Assembly (NCBI GenBank): GCA_024196135.1
Contig: JAMQCK010001118.1
Location: forward strand, 1-11,795
Direction of reading: 5' to 3'
Source: Pleurotus ostreatus/Saccharomyces cerevisiae fusant
Taxonomy: Eukaryota > Opisthokonta
DNA: 11,795 bases
In this document: piece by piece, positions 1 to 8,135 of the stretch
Layout of the letters: each line of letters opens with the position of its first letter
Position numbering within the stretch: position 1 is the first letter of the stretch
Notes under the pieces: model-generated
The model's database searches: none
What the model was told of the DNA's origin: nothing
Seen by the model: the letters and a program-made list of their open reading frames with translations, nothing else
Position numbers and translations under genes: made by a program

Positions 1-174
1 GAGGTTGAAAAAGAGAACAATGTGTCACACGCCACAGAAGCGTGACGCCATAATTTGCGGCCACGTGACACGTCGCCGAAAGTGCTGCTGGGCGGCCGCG
101 GCAGCGCTTGTCCTCAACCGTCACCTCGTCTTGCTGTTGGGCGAATTGCTGACTCCCGCCGCCATTTGCGCTCT

Positions 175-2137
175 ATGTCAAACTTTTCCAACACAACATT
201 TGCGAAACGCCTTAAGTTATCGCGCTCGGACGCCTCCGAACGCGCGCCGCTAGGGAACTCGACCGCTTCAGCCACTAACACCCCAAAGAAAGCCAGCTCT
301 TCTACCCCGGCCCTCGAGCCAGCATTCCAACCGGAGACACCCAAGACCCCAGGTCCGAGCACGTCAAAGGACTATGGCGACCGATTCATCTCATCCCGCG
401 AGGCGGACGACTTCGGGCTGTTCTACAACCTCATGGAGGACGAGGAGAATAGGAAGCCGAAACCGAAGTTGAAGAAGCGCCACAGCTTCATCCCAGCGGA
501 CTCGGACGCCAGGAAAGGTGCGTGGTGAAGTTGTGCCACAGCAAGCGGGCCGCTGATATCAATGACAGAACAAGCTCGATCGATATTTGACTCCGTACTG
601 CACACGGAGGCGCTCGCCGAACTATCTCCATCGACCTCAAGCCCGAAGAGCTATTCCCCTGCGACGTCAAGACGACGGACCAATCTGCTTGCGTACGCCA
701 CACCCTCTCGGGACTCCGTGCATAGACGACCCGAGGGGGAGAACGCGCTTGATGTCCCGGATTCGTACTTTGCGTCCCCGATCGGCGCTGCCACGCATGC
801 CATTCTGCAAGCCCCCCATCCCAGCGTCCGCCAGATCAGCAAGGCGCCGTACCGCGTACTCAGCGCACCCGATCTGGAGGACGACTTCTACCTGAACCTG
901 CTCGACTGGAGCGCGCGAAATATAATCGCCGTAGCGCTCGGAAGCACGGTCTATGTATGCAGCGGCAACTCGTTCGAGGCAAAGCGCGTCTTCGACGCCC
1001 ACACGCACAAGCCGCACGACTTGGTGACGAGTCTGCGCTGGGACCAACGTGGCACGACGCTAAGCGTCGGAACCGAGTCTGGGCGGCTGTACCTCTTCGA
1101 CGCCGTGAAGCTCACGATGATACGCATGTACACCGGCGCGCACGAATACAAGATTGGCTGCCTTGCATGGAATGGGGACCTGCTGTCGTCCGGCTCGCGC
1201 GATCGTCAGATTCATCATCGGGACGTGCGGCAGGACAATCGGGGGCCCGTGCACATCTCGACGGGTCACAAGCAAGAGGTTTGCGGTATCCAGTGGAGCA
1301 ACGGGGCGTCGACGTCGGCTGATTTGGCCTTGGGCAATCTCGGTGGCGTCGACGGCTTGCTAGCTAGCGGAGGCAATGACAATAAAGTCATTATCTGGGA
1401 TCTGCGAGGGTCTCAGCGTCCACGGACTCGGGTTCGCTCGATAGGCGACAACGATGTCACCATAGGGAACGTGGCGAGGGGCATCGTTGACAGAAGCTTG
1501 GAAGACTTGACTACATTTGGTTCCAGCACGTCGAGCATCAGTGACGGTACGTTCAATTTTCGTACACTTTACCGCTGGCATCTGACAGACATAACCAGCC
1601 GCCTCCTCGGACTACCTCTTCAAGTTCCACTCGCACACCGCAGCGGTGAAGGCTCTTGCCTGGGACCCCCACGAGCGCGGTATACTCGCCTCCGGTGGCG
1701 GCTCGAACGACCAGAGCATCCGCTGGTGGAACTGCACTACGGGCGATCTCCTTCAGACCGTCGACACTGGCTGTCAGGTCTGCGGCCTCGTCTACTCGCC
1801 GACGACGCGGGAAATTGTGTCGACGCACCGCTGCGCGTACCGCGGAGGCCCGAACCCCATTTGCGTGTGGAAGTACCCGAGCTTGGAGATGATCGCCAAT
1901 CTGCCTGGGCATATCGAGCGGTGAGTATTATTACTTCTATCCCACTATCGCAACCTTGCTGATATCTGAGCCAGACCGCTTTACTTGTCGATGTCCCCGG
2001 ACGGACAGTCGATTGTGACGGGCGCGGGCGGGCGGGACCAAACGTTGCGGTTCTGGCTGGTCTTCCCGCGGACGTCCGGCGAGAAGCGCAAGTTCGAGGA
2101 TGAGAGCCGGCTGGACTACGCCCGACAGCTGCGCTGA
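175..2137 (+). CDS. Cdc20/Cdh1 (Fizzy) family WD40 activator of the APC/C
   Basis: Proposed CDS is join(175..517, 569..1546, 1599..1920, 1975..2137), giving 601 residues. The three introns are 51, 52 and 54 nt with GT/AG ends, and the frame closes exactly at each. Members of this family recruit substrates to the anaphase-promoting complex, a ubiquitin ligase, in the nucleus. Residues 69-75 (DRFISSR) are the C-box that docks on the APC/C. The usual Pro is Ser here. An LLAYATPSR stretch (about 154-162) resembles the conserved N-terminal linker of Cdh1 types. The seven-blade WD40 propeller runs from about 207 (KAPYRVLSAPDLEDDFYLNL) to 580, with the hallmarks SSGSRDR, LASGGNDNK, VKALAW, LASGGG, VSTH, WKYPSLEM and MSPDG. 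A Ser-rich insert of about 50 residues (395-445) lies between two blades. The protein ends in Leu-Arg where the family usually has Ile-Arg. The start was chosen as the first ATG before homologous sequence; an in-frame ATG at 55 is possible but its extension looks non-coding. Overall closer to Cdh1/Ste9 or the meiotic activator Ama1 than to Cdc20 itself; I cannot decide which. Confidence 0.9.
518..568 (+). other. Intron 1 of the Cdc20-like gene (51 nt)
   Basis: Donor GTGCGT, branch-like GCTGAT and acceptor GACAG. The intron length is a multiple of three, but the intron carries an in-frame TGA at 526-528, so it must be removed to make the full protein. Splicing joins ...DARK to EQARSIFDS, which matches the family's N-terminal region. 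Confidence 0.85.
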
Positions 2138-2508
2138 CCTGCGCGTCGAGCGGTCCCCCTGGTGCGGACGCTCCCCCGCGCGCTTGCTTGCATATAAGTA
2201 TGATACTATGTTCACATCGTAACTAATCGTCTCGTTGCACTGTTGCGTATAATGACACACCTAGTACACTCCGCATTGTCTCTCGTTTGGTTCGAGACAC
2301 CAACCAGCATACATACACACAATATACACTGCATTGTTTAGGACATACGCGCGTTACCATTGCCTACCTACATTGAGTATCCCGCAAGGAGGAGTGATGT
2401 CAAGGGAAGCTAGTCAAGAGCCAGAGGGGGTGAAGGCGACGGGATATGAAAAGAGTATGCTGCCAGGCTATGGGTTCTGGACCGGGCAAAAAACGGAAGC
2501 CGTTGAAA
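2138..2508. other. Gene-free stretch: 3' side of the Cdc20-like gene
   Basis: AT-richer than the flanking genes, with stretches such as ATATAAGTATG and repeated ACA-rich runs typical of a fungal 3' untranslated region and polyadenylation zone. Its right part leads into the tRNA terminator. No convincing coding sequence was seen. Confidence 0.6.
2488..2493 (-). terminator. RNA polymerase III terminator of tRNA-Ile
   Basis: Six A's on the + strand read as T6 on the - strand, 16-21 nt past the tRNA 3' end. A run of four or more T's is the normal Pol III stop signal. Confidence 0.75.
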
Positions 2509-2582
2509 TGGCCCGTACGGGGGTCGAACCCGCGACCTTGGCGTTATTAGCACCACGCTCTAACCAACTGAGCTAACCGGCC
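2509..2582 (-). tRNA. tRNA-Ile, anticodon AAT
   Basis: The reverse strand folds as a complete 74-nt cloverleaf. The 5' acceptor strand GGCCGGT pairs with ACGGGCC apart from one G-G mismatch, which as I recall is normal for eukaryotic tRNA-Ile(AAT). The D arm has stem GCTC/GAGC, the anticodon loop CTAATAA places AAT at 34-36 (+ strand 2546-2548), and the T arm GCGGG/CCCGT encloses TTCGACC. The discriminator base is A. There is no intron and no encoded CCA. The internal A box (TTAGCTCAGTTGG) and B box (GGTTCGACC) are intact, so it should be an active Pol III gene. It decodes ATT and, after inosine modification of A34, also ATC. Confidence 0.97.
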
Positions 2583-2687
2583 CACAAATGGTGCCTTAAG
2601 CATTGCCGCCCGATCGAGAAAGAATTGAGCTCTGGTTAGTGGTCTTGCTATAAGGCCCCAACGCAATCAGAAGCATGCAGCTTTTTA

Positions 2688-2699
2688 CCTACTGAGCCA
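2688..2699 (-). other. tRNA-like A-box relic
   Basis: The - strand reads TGGCTCAGTAGG, a perfect match to the Pol III A-box consensus TRGCNNAGYNGG. It is followed by a D-arm-like GTAAAAAGC and a poorly paired anticodon-arm-like segment. No B box follows on that strand. A B-box-like TTCGAGTCC lies at 2722-2730 on the opposite strand. It is best read as a tRNA fragment or chance, not a gene. Confidence 0.25.
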
Positions 2700-2890
2700 G
2701 ATACGTGCCGCAGCGGGGCCATTCGAGTCCCGTCCATATCCCTTTCTGCGTTCTACTAGGCTTCGAGACCGGGCGCGGAGTTGAGCGAAACACCGATGGC
2801 CCGGAGTCTGCAGTTAGCTTAGCTTGCTAGCCATCGTACGTACACCATGGGCGTTGCTAGTACGCGATCTCGCTGATGGGTACTGATCCC

Positions 2891-2906
2891 ACCGCTGATC
2901 AGCGGT
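2891..2906. repeat. 16-bp perfect palindrome
   Basis: ACCGCTGATCAGCGGT reads the same on both strands. It could be a binding site for a dimeric regulator or chance; it lies about 490 nt upstream of the small membrane protein gene. Confidence 0.4.
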
Positions 2907-3116
2907 ATGCGCGTATGATAAACCCACTAGCGCGCTTTCCCTTGCGCGGCTAAGGTCCTGCGCGAGCAACTGAGCGCCTGGGAGGCCTGTCTGCCAATCA
3001 AATGGAAGTCTCAGCTTGAGCACGCCCCCGCACCGACACGCTCCGATCAGCACGCCGTCCAAGCTCACCGGCTTCTGTATGGCGGCGCGGACGAACCGAC
3101 AGGATTCCGAGCGCCA

Positions 3117-3123
3117 TATATAA
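3117..3123 (+). promoter_or_regulatory. TATA-like element
   Basis: TATATAA in a GC-rich setting, about 270 nt upstream of the ATG at 3396. That distance is long for a fungal TATA box, so it would imply a long leader or a 5' UTR intron. Confidence 0.3.
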
Positions 3124-3395
3124 TAGCGGCCGCTGCGAGTGCAACTTGCAGTAGACGCGCCCCCGCTCCTCCTTTGCCGCCGTCGTTGAGCACATCCCTG
3201 TCGGACATTGCTGTGAGCCCCGGCAGCGAGCTGGATCCGGACTGGTGGATTGGTATCACTGACACTAGTCGTGCAGATATCCCCATACATACCTCAGCCC
3301 GTGCATAAAGGCGGCGCCCCTTTGTGTGTCTGAGTCCAGTTCTCCTTCATCACCCTCGCCACCCGCGTCTCTTCCTACAACCACGACCCGCAACC

Positions 3396-3679
3396 ATGCG
3401 CGGCAGCAGCAGGATCTACACGCACCCGGACCTCACGGACTCTGACGTCTGGGGTCTGCCTGGCTCGCTAGACCGCAAGAAGGCGACCGGCACGCTCTGG
3501 ACGACGAGCGCGCTCGCGATCACAGCCGCCGCCGCCTCTGCGTACTACGTCCTCACCAGGTTTACGGCTCTTGGCGCGCAACTGCAGAGGTGAGTGCTTA
3601 CTGGTACGAATCCGCGCCACCCGGGCCTACCCCTCCGGTGTTGACGATTGTCTGACCAACCGTTTGCAGGATTCTCTAG
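3396..3679 (+). CDS. Small one-pass membrane protein, function unknown
   Basis: Proposed CDS is join(3396..3589, 3670..3679), 67 residues. The 80-nt intron has donor GTGAGT, branch-like GTCTGACC and acceptor TTGCAG. The last exon adds only the end of an Arg codon, Ile, Leu and the stop. The N-terminus (1-32) is polar, with SDVWGLPGSLDRKK. Residues about 33-54 form an Ala-rich hydrophobic segment ending in YYVLTRF, which fits a single membrane span. The remainder is short and weakly basic. The ATG has the good context CAACCATGC, and third positions are GC-rich as in the neighbouring genes. I do not recognise the family. The size and single span suggest an organelle or membrane accessory subunit, but this is only a guess. 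Confidence 0.6.
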
Positions 3680-4223
3680 CCCGTATCCACCGGAGCTCGC
3701 TGAGGGTCTCGTCGCACGTCGCCAGCCCCCGTCTGGCCCGGTCACTCCCAATCCCCCGCCCTGTTCGCTATGCGCGACATGGGCATATTACTCCTTGCCA
3801 CCTCAGGGCAGGGCGCAGACCTCCCTCGTTGTCATCGATGGGACCTGCTGTACTCGCATTTATCACATGTACTGTATCGTGATCTTCCTTGTGTTAGCCT
3901 CATGTTGTATCCTCGTAATTTATCGACCACGCACTATGCAATTGCTCCTCGTTGCTCTCAGCGCCGCTCCTTGTTAGCAATTGGTCCGCCGGCGCAAAGC
4001 CGAAGGAACAGCGTCACCCCTAGTATCCTTGATCTTGCAAGCTTCGAGAGCGGCGAGACCTGCTAACGCCTGAACAGGGAGCAATACTGCCGAAGCGTCG
4101 ATGTCTTTCTCATGCTAAGGCTAAAACGTCGATCCAGAAGCCTGTTTCTATACGTCAACAAACATCGAGGAGCGCTATAGATCCCGACCTAGTGACGAAC
4201 TCGTGCAGATAGACATGGATTGT
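3680..4223. other. Convergent 3' flanks with no supported gene
   Basis: Lies between the stops of two genes that point toward each other, so it should hold both 3' untranslated regions. A frame opens through 3680-3977 and could be joined to the upstream gene by an alternative acceptor, but its composition is not convincingly coding. Confidence 0.55.
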
Positions 4224-4633
4224 TCAGAGCGCTTCTGTCTTGTACACGTCGTACACGACCTCCTCGTAAGGGTGCGCTGACTTGAGAGCAGCCAGAACCT
4301 CTGACATAGCGGCGGGCTCCGGCACGCGCACGCTGAGCTCGACGCGGTCTTCCTCTACGGTCTCCGCTTGTCCTACTGCGCCTATAGCGGGCGACGCGCC
4401 CTCCTGAGGGACAAATTGACCTACAAAAATGGTTTTGGTAAGTAAATCTCGTTGTAAACTGCCGAAAGGCGTAAAATACCTGTCCCTCGGCTCACGAAGG
4501 CGCAGCCGCGATATAGGCCTTCCTTCCCTACGGAGTCAGGGAACCGTTCAAACATCTGCCTCAGTATGTCTTGTGTAGATACGGGCGGAGAGAAGAAGAC
4601 AAGCTTGTACTTGGTCAGATTGCGCGCCGCCAT
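4224..4633 (-). CDS. NIF3/YqfO C-terminal-domain-like protein
   Basis: Proposed CDS is complement(join(4224..4420, 4480..4633)), 116 residues, with a 59-nt intron (donor GTATTT, acceptor TTGTAG). Visible family motifs are YKLVFFSPP (9-17), the Gly-rich GLYRGCAFVSRGTGQF (39-54), EGASPAIGAVG, the VEEDRVEL segment and HPYEEVVYDVY near the C-terminus. These match the ferredoxin-like (CutA/PII-like) domain that in bacterial YqfO/NIF3 proteins is inserted in the metal-binding NIF3 domain. Here it stands alone, as I recall is common in fungi. Its biochemical role is not established; the GTG and HPYEE motifs probably line the trimer interface or a ligand pocket (inference). The start ATG at 4633 puts the conserved YKLVFF at the usual distance from the N-terminus. 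The gene is divergent from the next gene on the right. Confidence 0.88.
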
Positions 4634-4983
4634 CGCGGAAGGAACGAACAAACAACTAGAAGTTCTGTCAGCGAAACACGTGTCAACACGATCACGAGCC
4701 GCCAGCGTGGCACGCACGCGACGTACCACCAATTTGCCGTCCTTCCTTCTGCGTCCATGTTCCAGCGCGACTCCGGCGGTGGATCATGCATTCATCTCTT
4801 CATTTTCTATCGTGCTACCCTTCGTTCAGCTGAGTCATCCTACGTCTTTCAAGTTGCTCCTGCAGCTTGAGAAGGTGACTCACCCACCAGGACGCTCTCA
4901 CTCTCATCTCTCGCCGCCTTTCTGCTACGTACAATCATTGGATACCATCACTCATAACCAAGATTGAGCAAGCCGAGCAGCTC
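4634..4983. other. Divergent intergenic stretch between the NIF3-like gene and the decayed gene
   Basis: About 350 nt that should contain the promoter of the - strand NIF3-like gene and, originally, that of the + strand gene to the right. Pyrimidine-rich tracts occur at about 4740-4920. No TATA box and no convincing exon were seen. Confidence 0.5.
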
Positions 4984-6386
4984 ATGCGCACCTTCGTCAC
5001 GCGAAAGGGTCTCGAGCAGCCATCTGCCACGCCTCGTCGCTACCTCTGGACGAACGCGTTCGCCCTTTCAATCTCATCACACTGCACCGACAAGGCCCCG
5101 GAGAAATGGGGAGTATCTGGCTCTGGCTCGTAAGCTTGTCGATCAAGTACACCATACATTTGGACGACGCTAGGAAGGGATGGTCGACTGAGCTATCCGA
5201 GAAGGAGGCGCCGCGCATTTCACGCGCGGAGGTCTGCGGATCGGCAAGCCTCTCCCTGAACGTCAGCCAGCCGAGCCGCCTGACCGCGAGCTCGAGTGGG
5301 ACCAAGATGGTGCGCAGTTGCTACGACGCTCCTCAGTCCACGATCCGCTCCCTAACATTAACCCAGGACAATGCTTCCACTATCTCACTGAATGGATGCA
5401 AACACCCGCAGCAATGGCGCGACAGGCGAAACGTGTACCTCGTCTGGGGCATCGAGCTCGCCAAGGCCGTCCACCCTCGCTTCGCACACTCCCGAGGTAC
5501 GCGCATGTACTGGAAGATGAGCATCGACCTCTCCCGGCCCCTCGTGATGCGCCAGCACGAAGCGCTGGACGCGCTCGTCAGTACTTTGTCTGCGCGTTGC
5601 GGTCCGAGAGGCTGCGCTGGACGATCCCGAACTCGATCTTAGCGCAGTACTGGCGGACGCGGCGGGGATGTGCGCCAAAGGTATCTCGCCAACCGAGGAC
5701 TCGCTTGGGATCGGTGGTCTTTTGCTTGATGCGTCACGTCTTGTTGCGCGCGGAGGCGTTGCGGCTGAGCCGACGCTGTTGATCGTCGTTTCCGCCGCGA
5801 CCGCCAGCCTCGGCTTTGACGACGTGGACAAGTTGTCGCGCCCGGCCCGCGCGCGCCTGGCGCTCCGGGAGCTGGGGATGGCGACGGGTCTGTGCGCGAT
5901 CAGGCTGATAGGTCGTCAGGTAGACGGGAATGGTCAGACGCGATTCAGAAACCGAGAGCGTCTGTTGAGGGCGCTGGAGAAACTGGAGTCGTATGAGAAT
6001 CTGGCCGACCGCATCGGGAAGTTCTGGATGAAGGAAGAGAGCAGGATGGAAAAGAGCTGGACCGGGTATGAAGACATCAATGCGGTCATGTTGGCGACAA
6101 CGTTGGCGCTAGATGCATTCCTGGAGGTGTGGTTCGGAGTAATAGAATATTCTCGCTGATACATGCCAAAGCTCAGCCGCCCCCAGTCCGCGTCTCGCAA
6201 GCACAGGCGGGTATTGCACACGGGCTCGAGCTCGTCGCGCACAAGGAGGTGCTCGATGCCATCGATGTCGAATGCCTCCGCCGGCCCGCCGCTCCGCCTG
6301 GGCTCACGCTGATCGCGCTCGATGGCGCGCGTCTCGCGTTCCTCTTGCGTGCATTGTTCGACCTCGACGGTCTCGCGGCGGACTGA
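4984..6386 (+). pseudogene. Frameshifted gene for a conserved uncharacterised protein (possible six-hairpin glycosidase-like fold)
   Basis: Pieces of one protein run in order on the + strand but change frame repeatedly. They are RRYLWTNAFA (about 5035), NLITLHRQ (5070), NGEYLALARKLVDQVHH (5105), DDARKGWSTELSE (5163), ARHFTRGGLRIGKPLPER (5210), ELEWDQDG (to 5309), then an apparent 57-nt intron at 5310-5366, GQCFHYLTEWM (5367), VYLVWGIELAKAV (about 5438), MYWKMSIDLSRPLV (5507), and from about 5584 a long open frame starting LCLRVAVREAALDDPELDL. I count six frame changes between 5060 and 5590, plus a stop at the end of the VDQVHHTFGRR piece. Several breaks sit next to short homopolymers and fit single-base losses. 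The order and motifs match a conserved family of about 350-400 residues that I recall from actinobacteria, myxobacteria and fungi; its suspected all-helical toroid fold and sugar-related activity are from memory and weak. Either a pseudogene or a region of poor sequence. All other genes here are frame-clean, which favours decay. Confidence 0.6.
5584..6386 (+). other. Open 3' half of the decayed gene, with an intact intron
   Basis: From 5584 the frame is open to 6126 (MCAKGISPTEDSLGIGGLLL, ARLALRELGMATGLCAIRL, WTGYEDINAVMLATTLALDA). A 50-nt intron at 6127-6176 (donor GTGTGG, branch-like CGCTGATAC, acceptor CTCAG) then joins it to 6177-6386, ending in FDLDGLAAD and a stop at 6384. If the intron is kept, a TGA at 6157-6159 ends the frame instead. 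Codon use in both exons is GC-rich at third positions like the intact genes, so this part looks functional or only recently released from selection. Confidence 0.55.
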
Positions 6387-6805
6387 CTCGCATCTGCTTC
6401 TTTCGAATCCATTCGTGACCTTGCCTCTCCAGCGCTCCATTTCGCGCCATCGAAGTGGAAGATGAAGGGCCCCCTGTCAGCTTCTCAGCGCCCAACGTCG
6501 TCGATCCCGCGCCTAAGACCATCGCGGTCCCCCATCGCGCACCGTTATTAGGTGCTTCTCAGGCGTATCTGCATTGTGGGCCCGCCACTGTGCAGTCGCG
6601 ACCTGCGCAGGCGCCCCTGCGTGGAACGCGGACCGGTCCGGTGCTGGGCGGATGAAATTCGACAATGGGGACCCCGCGGTCCGGTGACGCTACGACTGAT
6701 CACCAGCCGTATAAAAGGTGCGATGGAATCGATGTTCGGACGACTTCTCTTCCCTCGCGCCCCCGTTTTCAACCCTTCTTTCGACCCAAGAACACTACCA
6801 GCACC
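6387..6805. other. Promoter region of the aldo-keto reductase gene
   Basis: About 420 nt between the stop at 6386 and the ATG at 6806. It holds a good TATA box at 6710-6716 followed by a pyrimidine-rich stretch (about 6743-6785) that probably includes the transcription start. No gene was seen. Confidence 0.6.
6710..6716 (+). promoter_or_regulatory. TATA box of the aldo-keto reductase gene
   Basis: TATAAAA about 90 nt upstream of the ATG, followed by a CT-rich initiator-like region. This is a classical arrangement for a well-expressed fungal gene. Confidence 0.65.
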
Positions 6806-8000
6806 ATGTCTTTCGGAAAGACCCTGTCGCTGAACACCAGCGCGACGATCCCGCAGATCGGGCTCGGCACCTGGCTCTCGAAGCCGAAGGAGGTTGAGAA
6901 CGCGGTGCGTAGTAGTGGGATTGTGTAGAAGGAGGTCACGTACTCATCGGTCTTCGTTCAGGTTGAGATTGCCGTGCGCCATGGCTACCGCCACCTTGAC
7001 CTCGCGAGGGTCTACGAGAACCAGGACGAGGTTGGCGCTGCCTTGAAGAAGGTTATCCCCTCTGTGGTCAAGCGCGAGGATCTCTTCATCACTTCGAAGG
7101 TGCGTGTGTGACGACAGGCTATTCGACAACGTACTGACATCTCATGTAGCTCTGGAACAGCGGCCACCAGCCGCACAACGTCGAGAAGGAGCTCGACGAG
7201 ACTCTTGCCCAGATCGGCACGGACTACCTTGACCTCTACCGTGAGTGCATACTACCCCGCGCTACCATCCTCCCGCTGAACCATCTTCCCCAGTCATCCA
7301 CTGGCCCGTCGCCTTCCAGCCGGGTAACGGCCTCTTCCCGCCCGACCCCAAGGACCCCAAGAACTACGTCGCGCTCGACCTCGAGACCTCGCTCGTCGAC
7401 ACCTGGAAAGCGCTGATCGCGCTGCCGAAGTCGAAGGTCCGCGCCATCGGCGTGTCCAACTTCACGATCGAGCAGATCGAGGGCATCATCAAGGCCACTG
7501 GCGTCGTCCCAGCCGCGCTCCAGATTGAGGCGCACCCGCTGTTGCCCCAGGATGACCTGGTCGCGTACGCGAAGGAGAAGGGCATTCACATCACCGCGTA
7601 CAGCCCGCTCGGGAACAACCGTGCGTTTCTTCCTTCAACGATATTTTCTGTGCATTGCTAACGGATATATTACATAGTCATCGGCAAGCCCAAGCTCACC
7701 GACTACCCCGTCGTGCAGGACATCGCAAAGAAGCTCGGTGCCACACCCGCACAGGTCCTCGTCGCCTGGGGCGTGCACCGCGGCTACAGCGTGATCCCCA
7801 AGTCCGTCCAGGCGGAGCGCATCCACAGCAACTTCAAGCAGGTGGAGCTCTCGGAGGAGGACTACCAGGCGATCACGAAGGTCGGCGAGAACAACCACAC
7901 GCGGTTCAACATCCCGTACCGCTACGAGCCGCATTGGGACATCAACATCTTCGGCGAGCCGGAGGAGGCGCCGGCGACGCACAAGGTGAAGATCGCCTAG
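6806..8000 (+). CDS. Aldo-keto reductase (AKR superfamily, NAD(P)H-dependent)
   Basis: Proposed CDS is join(6806..6904, 6962..7099, 7150..7240, 7294..7620, 7678..8000), 325 residues, which is the normal AKR length. The introns are 57, 50, 53 and 57 nt with consensus ends. It is a cytosolic single-domain TIM-barrel enzyme that reduces aldehydes, sugars or ketones to alcohols with NADPH. Motifs: IGLGTW (18-23); catalytic tetrad Asp46 ([10 protein letters not shown]), Tyr51, Lys79 (ITSKLWN) and His112 (LIHWP); [22 protein letters not shown]; and the cofactor motif IPKS (258-261) with Arg266 and Asn270, which favours NADP(H). The ATG context CACCATGT is good and the protein starts in line with homologues. 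It is closest to fungal glycerol dehydrogenase (Gcy1/Gld) and xylose-reductase-like enzymes; the substrate cannot be told from sequence. All tetrad residues are present, so it should be active. Confidence 0.96.
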
Positions 8001-8135
8001 ATGTGTGTGGTAGGGAAGGATGATTGTATAGAAGACTGTAACACTTGCACTGTATCTTTATCATGATGTATTCTCGTTGCGAAGCTGTTTGAGGATTTGT
8101 CCGAGGGCGGACTTGAGGTTCGGATTGATTGAAAG

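Larger units (their letters stand above)
2583..3395. other. Long gene-free stretch between tRNA-Ile and the small membrane protein gene
   Basis: About 800 nt without a supportable gene. It holds a tRNA-like A-box sequence at 2688-2699 (-), a 16-bp perfect palindrome at 2891-2906, and a TATA-like element at 3117-3123. The segment just before the ATG at 3396 is pyrimidine-rich (about 3335-3380), as is common around fungal transcription starts, and a CATAAA at 3304-3309 lies about 90 nt upstream of that ATG. A long open frame on the - strand (2814-3290) is rich in Arg, Ser and Gln and looks like chance. Confidence 0.6.

Noticed and set aside
55..174. N-terminal extension of the Cdc20-like protein from an ATG at 55
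   Set aside because: In frame, but Arg/Pro/Gly-rich and unlike family N-termini. The ATG at 175 starts a typical sequence.
2814..3290. 158-residue open frame on the - strand
   Set aside because: Rich in Arg, Ser, Gln and Cys with no recognisable motif, in a promoter-like region. Looks like chance in GC-rich DNA.
5113..5172. Possible intron (GTATCT...GCTAG) that would remove the stop near 5173
   Set aside because: It would delete the conserved LALARKLVDQVHH segment, so I prefer frameshifts to splicing here.
5934..6440. 168-residue open frame on the - strand
   Set aside because: It is the antisense shadow of the open 3' half of the decayed gene. The + strand frame has the better codon use, family motifs and a proper intron.
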